Position numbers and translations under genes: made by a program. This document shows positions 62,832 through 64,000 of a stretch of 64,000 bases of DNA, piece by piece (positions within the stretch are counted from its first letter, which is position 1; each line of letters begins with the position of its first letter). This DNA is from Nitrospirales bacterium (GTDB lineage: Bacteria > Nitrospirota > Nitrospiria > Nitrospirales > UBA8639). Location of the stretch: assembly GCA_029261295.1 (NCBI GenBank), contig JAJDBP010000007.1:309874-373873 (forward strand). The letters are read 5' to 3'. The notes below the pieces were generated by a model, which worked only from the letters and a program-made list of their open reading frames with translations, did no database searches and was not told the origin of the DNA.

Positions 62832-63449
62832 CTATCCAGCCTTCCTGACAACCACCATTCCACCAATAGGGCCGGGGATTGATCCTGAAACAAGGAGTAT
62901 ATTTTCTTCAGACCTAACATCAAAAACCCTTAGGCCCTTTACCGTTATTCTCTTATTTCCCATTTGCCCAGGCAATGTCTTATTCTTGAAAACTCTTGAA
63001 GGATAAGAACATTGCCCAATTGCTCCAGGCGCTCGATGAAACATGGACCCATGAGTTGCAGGACCACCAGCATAATTATGGCGCTTCATGACACCCTGGA
63101 ATCCCTTTCCCTTTGAAACACCCTGAACATTTACCTGCTCACCTTTTGAAAATAGATCCACAGTGACAATAGCACCAACCTCAGGCTTCCCCGAAGAACG
63201 AAATTCCTTTAAATACTTCCAACGCTTATCGCTCGCCTTTTTCAAATGTCCAATCTGTCCCTTTGTAAGCTTCCTCTCTGAAACCTCACGAGATCCAAGC
63301 TGAACGGCATCATAACCATCACGCCCCCTGGCTTTAATTTGAACAATTCCGCAAGGGCCAACTTCCACCACGGTAACCGGAATAAGGCAACGCGCTTCAT
63401 TAAAAACCTGAATCATACCTAATTTTTTACCCATTACCCCATTAACCAT
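62832..63449 (-). CDS. rplC: 50S ribosomal protein L3
   Basis: The protein has 205 residues: MVNGVMGKKLGMIQVFNEAR at the start and KGKGFQGVMKRHNYAGGPAT, HGSMFHRAPGAIGQCSYPSR in the loop that reaches the peptidyl-transferase centre. It lies 57 bases after rpsJ. Confidence 0.97.
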   Translation of the reverse strand: MVNGVMGKKLGMIQVFNEARCLIPVTVVEVGPCGIVQIKARGRDGYDAVQLGSREVSERKLTKGQIGHLKKASDKRWKYLKEFRSSGKPEVGAIVTVDLFSKGEQVNVQGVSKGKGFQGVMKRHNYAGGPATHGSMFHRAPGAIGQCSYPSRVFKNKTLPGQMGNKRITVKGLRVFDVRSEENILLVSGSIPGPIGGMVVVRKAG

Positions 63450-63506
63450 TGCTTATATTACCCATTTTCTTAAAAGCCAACTGATCATTAAAACCGAAAC
63501 GAATGG

Positions 63507-63818
63507 CTATAATTTAATCTCAACATCTACACCGGCTGCTAGGTTTAGCTTCATCAAAGCATCCATAGTTTCCGGCGTAGGCTCCATTATATCCAGCAAC
63601 CTTTTATGTGTACGAATTTCAAACTGCTCACGAGACTTCTTATCGACATGAGTGGACCGATTAACTGTATACTTCTCAATTCGCGTCGGCAAAGGAACGG
63701 GGCCTGCAATCAGAGCGCCGCTACGCCTAACTGTGTCCACAATCTCCCGAACAGACTGATCAAGTACACGATAGTCAAAACCCTTTAAACGTATTCGAAT
63801 TCTGCGGTCTCGATCCAC
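63507..63818 (-). CDS. rpsJ: 30S ribosomal protein S10
   Basis: The protein has 103 residues with a GTG start at 63818. The chain has [40 protein letters not shown] and [21 protein letters not shown]10 is in the small-subunit head and also acts as NusE in antitermination. It lies 34 bases after tuf. Confidence 0.97.
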   Translation of the reverse strand: MDRDRRIRIRLKGFDYRVLDQSVREIVDTVRRSGALIAGPVPLPTRIEKYTVNRSTHVDKKSREQFEIRTHKRLLDIMEPTPETMDALMKLNLAAGVDVEIKL

Positions 63819-63852
63819 TAAAAACCTACCCTTCCCCTACAATCACTTATTT

Positions 63853-64000
63853 TTATTCAACAATTTCCGTGACTACGCCCGCGCCGACCGTCCGACCCCC
63901 TTCACGCACTGCAAACCGCACCCCCTGCTCCATCGCAATCGGCGCAATCAACTCGCCCGAAAAAGAGACATTATCCCCCGGCATCACCATCTCTACGCCC
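63853..64000 (-). CDS. tuf: Elongation factor Tu, C-terminal end (5' part outside window)
   Basis: Only the last 48 codons and the stop are inside the window. They read as the EF-Tu domain 3 end: [49 protein letters not shown]-Tu brings aminoacyl-tRNA to the ribosome. About half of the visible codons end in G, unlike the ribosomal-protein genes next to it. It is the usual gene before rpsJ. Confidence 0.95.
   Translation of the reverse strand, partial: GVEMVMPGDNVSFSGELIAPIAMEQGVRFAVREGGRTVGAGVVTEIVE

Overview
The window looks like one chromosome segment of a Gram-negative bacterium. It carries LPS-transport genes (lptA, lptB, lptC), type IV pilus inner-membrane genes (pilMNOP), several lipoproteins and two outer-membrane beta-barrels. 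Gene order, moderate GC content and protein style suggest a Nitrospirota (Nitrospira-like) genome. That assignment is an inference from recall and would need a marker-gene tree. No tRNA, rRNA, insertion sequence, prophage or CRISPR array was seen.

Layout. (1) Bases 1-2295 (minus): an ECF sigma factor, a membrane anti-sigma candidate with a periplasmic glycogen-binding-type (CBM48/AMPK1-CBM-like) domain, a lipoprotein with the same domain, and an exported helical protein cut by the window edge. (2) Bases 2692-5368 (plus): small exported proteins and lipoproteins, two rich in Arg/Asp, and a membrane protein. (3) Bases 5513-12374 (plus): a signalling operon of lipoprotein-like protein, porin, short PstS-like protein, PAS/GAF histidine kinase and OmpR-family regulator, followed by a second, closely similar regulator. 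(4) Bases 12705-31943 (plus): a large polysaccharide locus with UDP-glucose dehydrogenase, a receiver-only protein, two GT28-like and two GT4 glycosyltransferases, a heparinase-like lyase, three tandem APH-fold kinases, a glycosyltransferase-deacetylase fusion, an MsbA-type ABC exporter, an AlgE-like porin and a nucleotidyltransferase-kinase fusion. No Wzx, Wzy, Wzm/Wzt or processive synthase is seen. (5) Bases 32022-43354 (minus): glnD, nadE, a GAF-GAF-ANTAR protein, aroB, aroC and pilPONM (no pilQ). (6) Bases 43616-64000 (minus): rapZ, rpoN, lptB, lptA, lptC, then the S10-spc-alpha ribosomal superoperon up to the end of tuf.

Main regulatory observations. First, the nadE leader holds a consensus-like promoter, two hairpins with hexaloops AATGAA and AATGGC, and an intrinsic terminator that shares an arm with the second hairpin and abuts the nadE start codon. 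A GAF-GAF-ANTAR gene lies immediately upstream. This is the layout expected for ANTAR-controlled antitermination, here acting on nadE and probably glnD. Second, three intergenic regions carry arrays of TTCTCATC-like half-sites repeated exactly every 11 bp, each placed the same distance from a -10-like element. These are Pho-box-like operators for an OmpR-family regulator, in front of a lipoprotein gene, ugd and the receiver-led polysaccharide operon. Together they suggest that the two-component proteins of region 3 control the polysaccharide locus of region 4.
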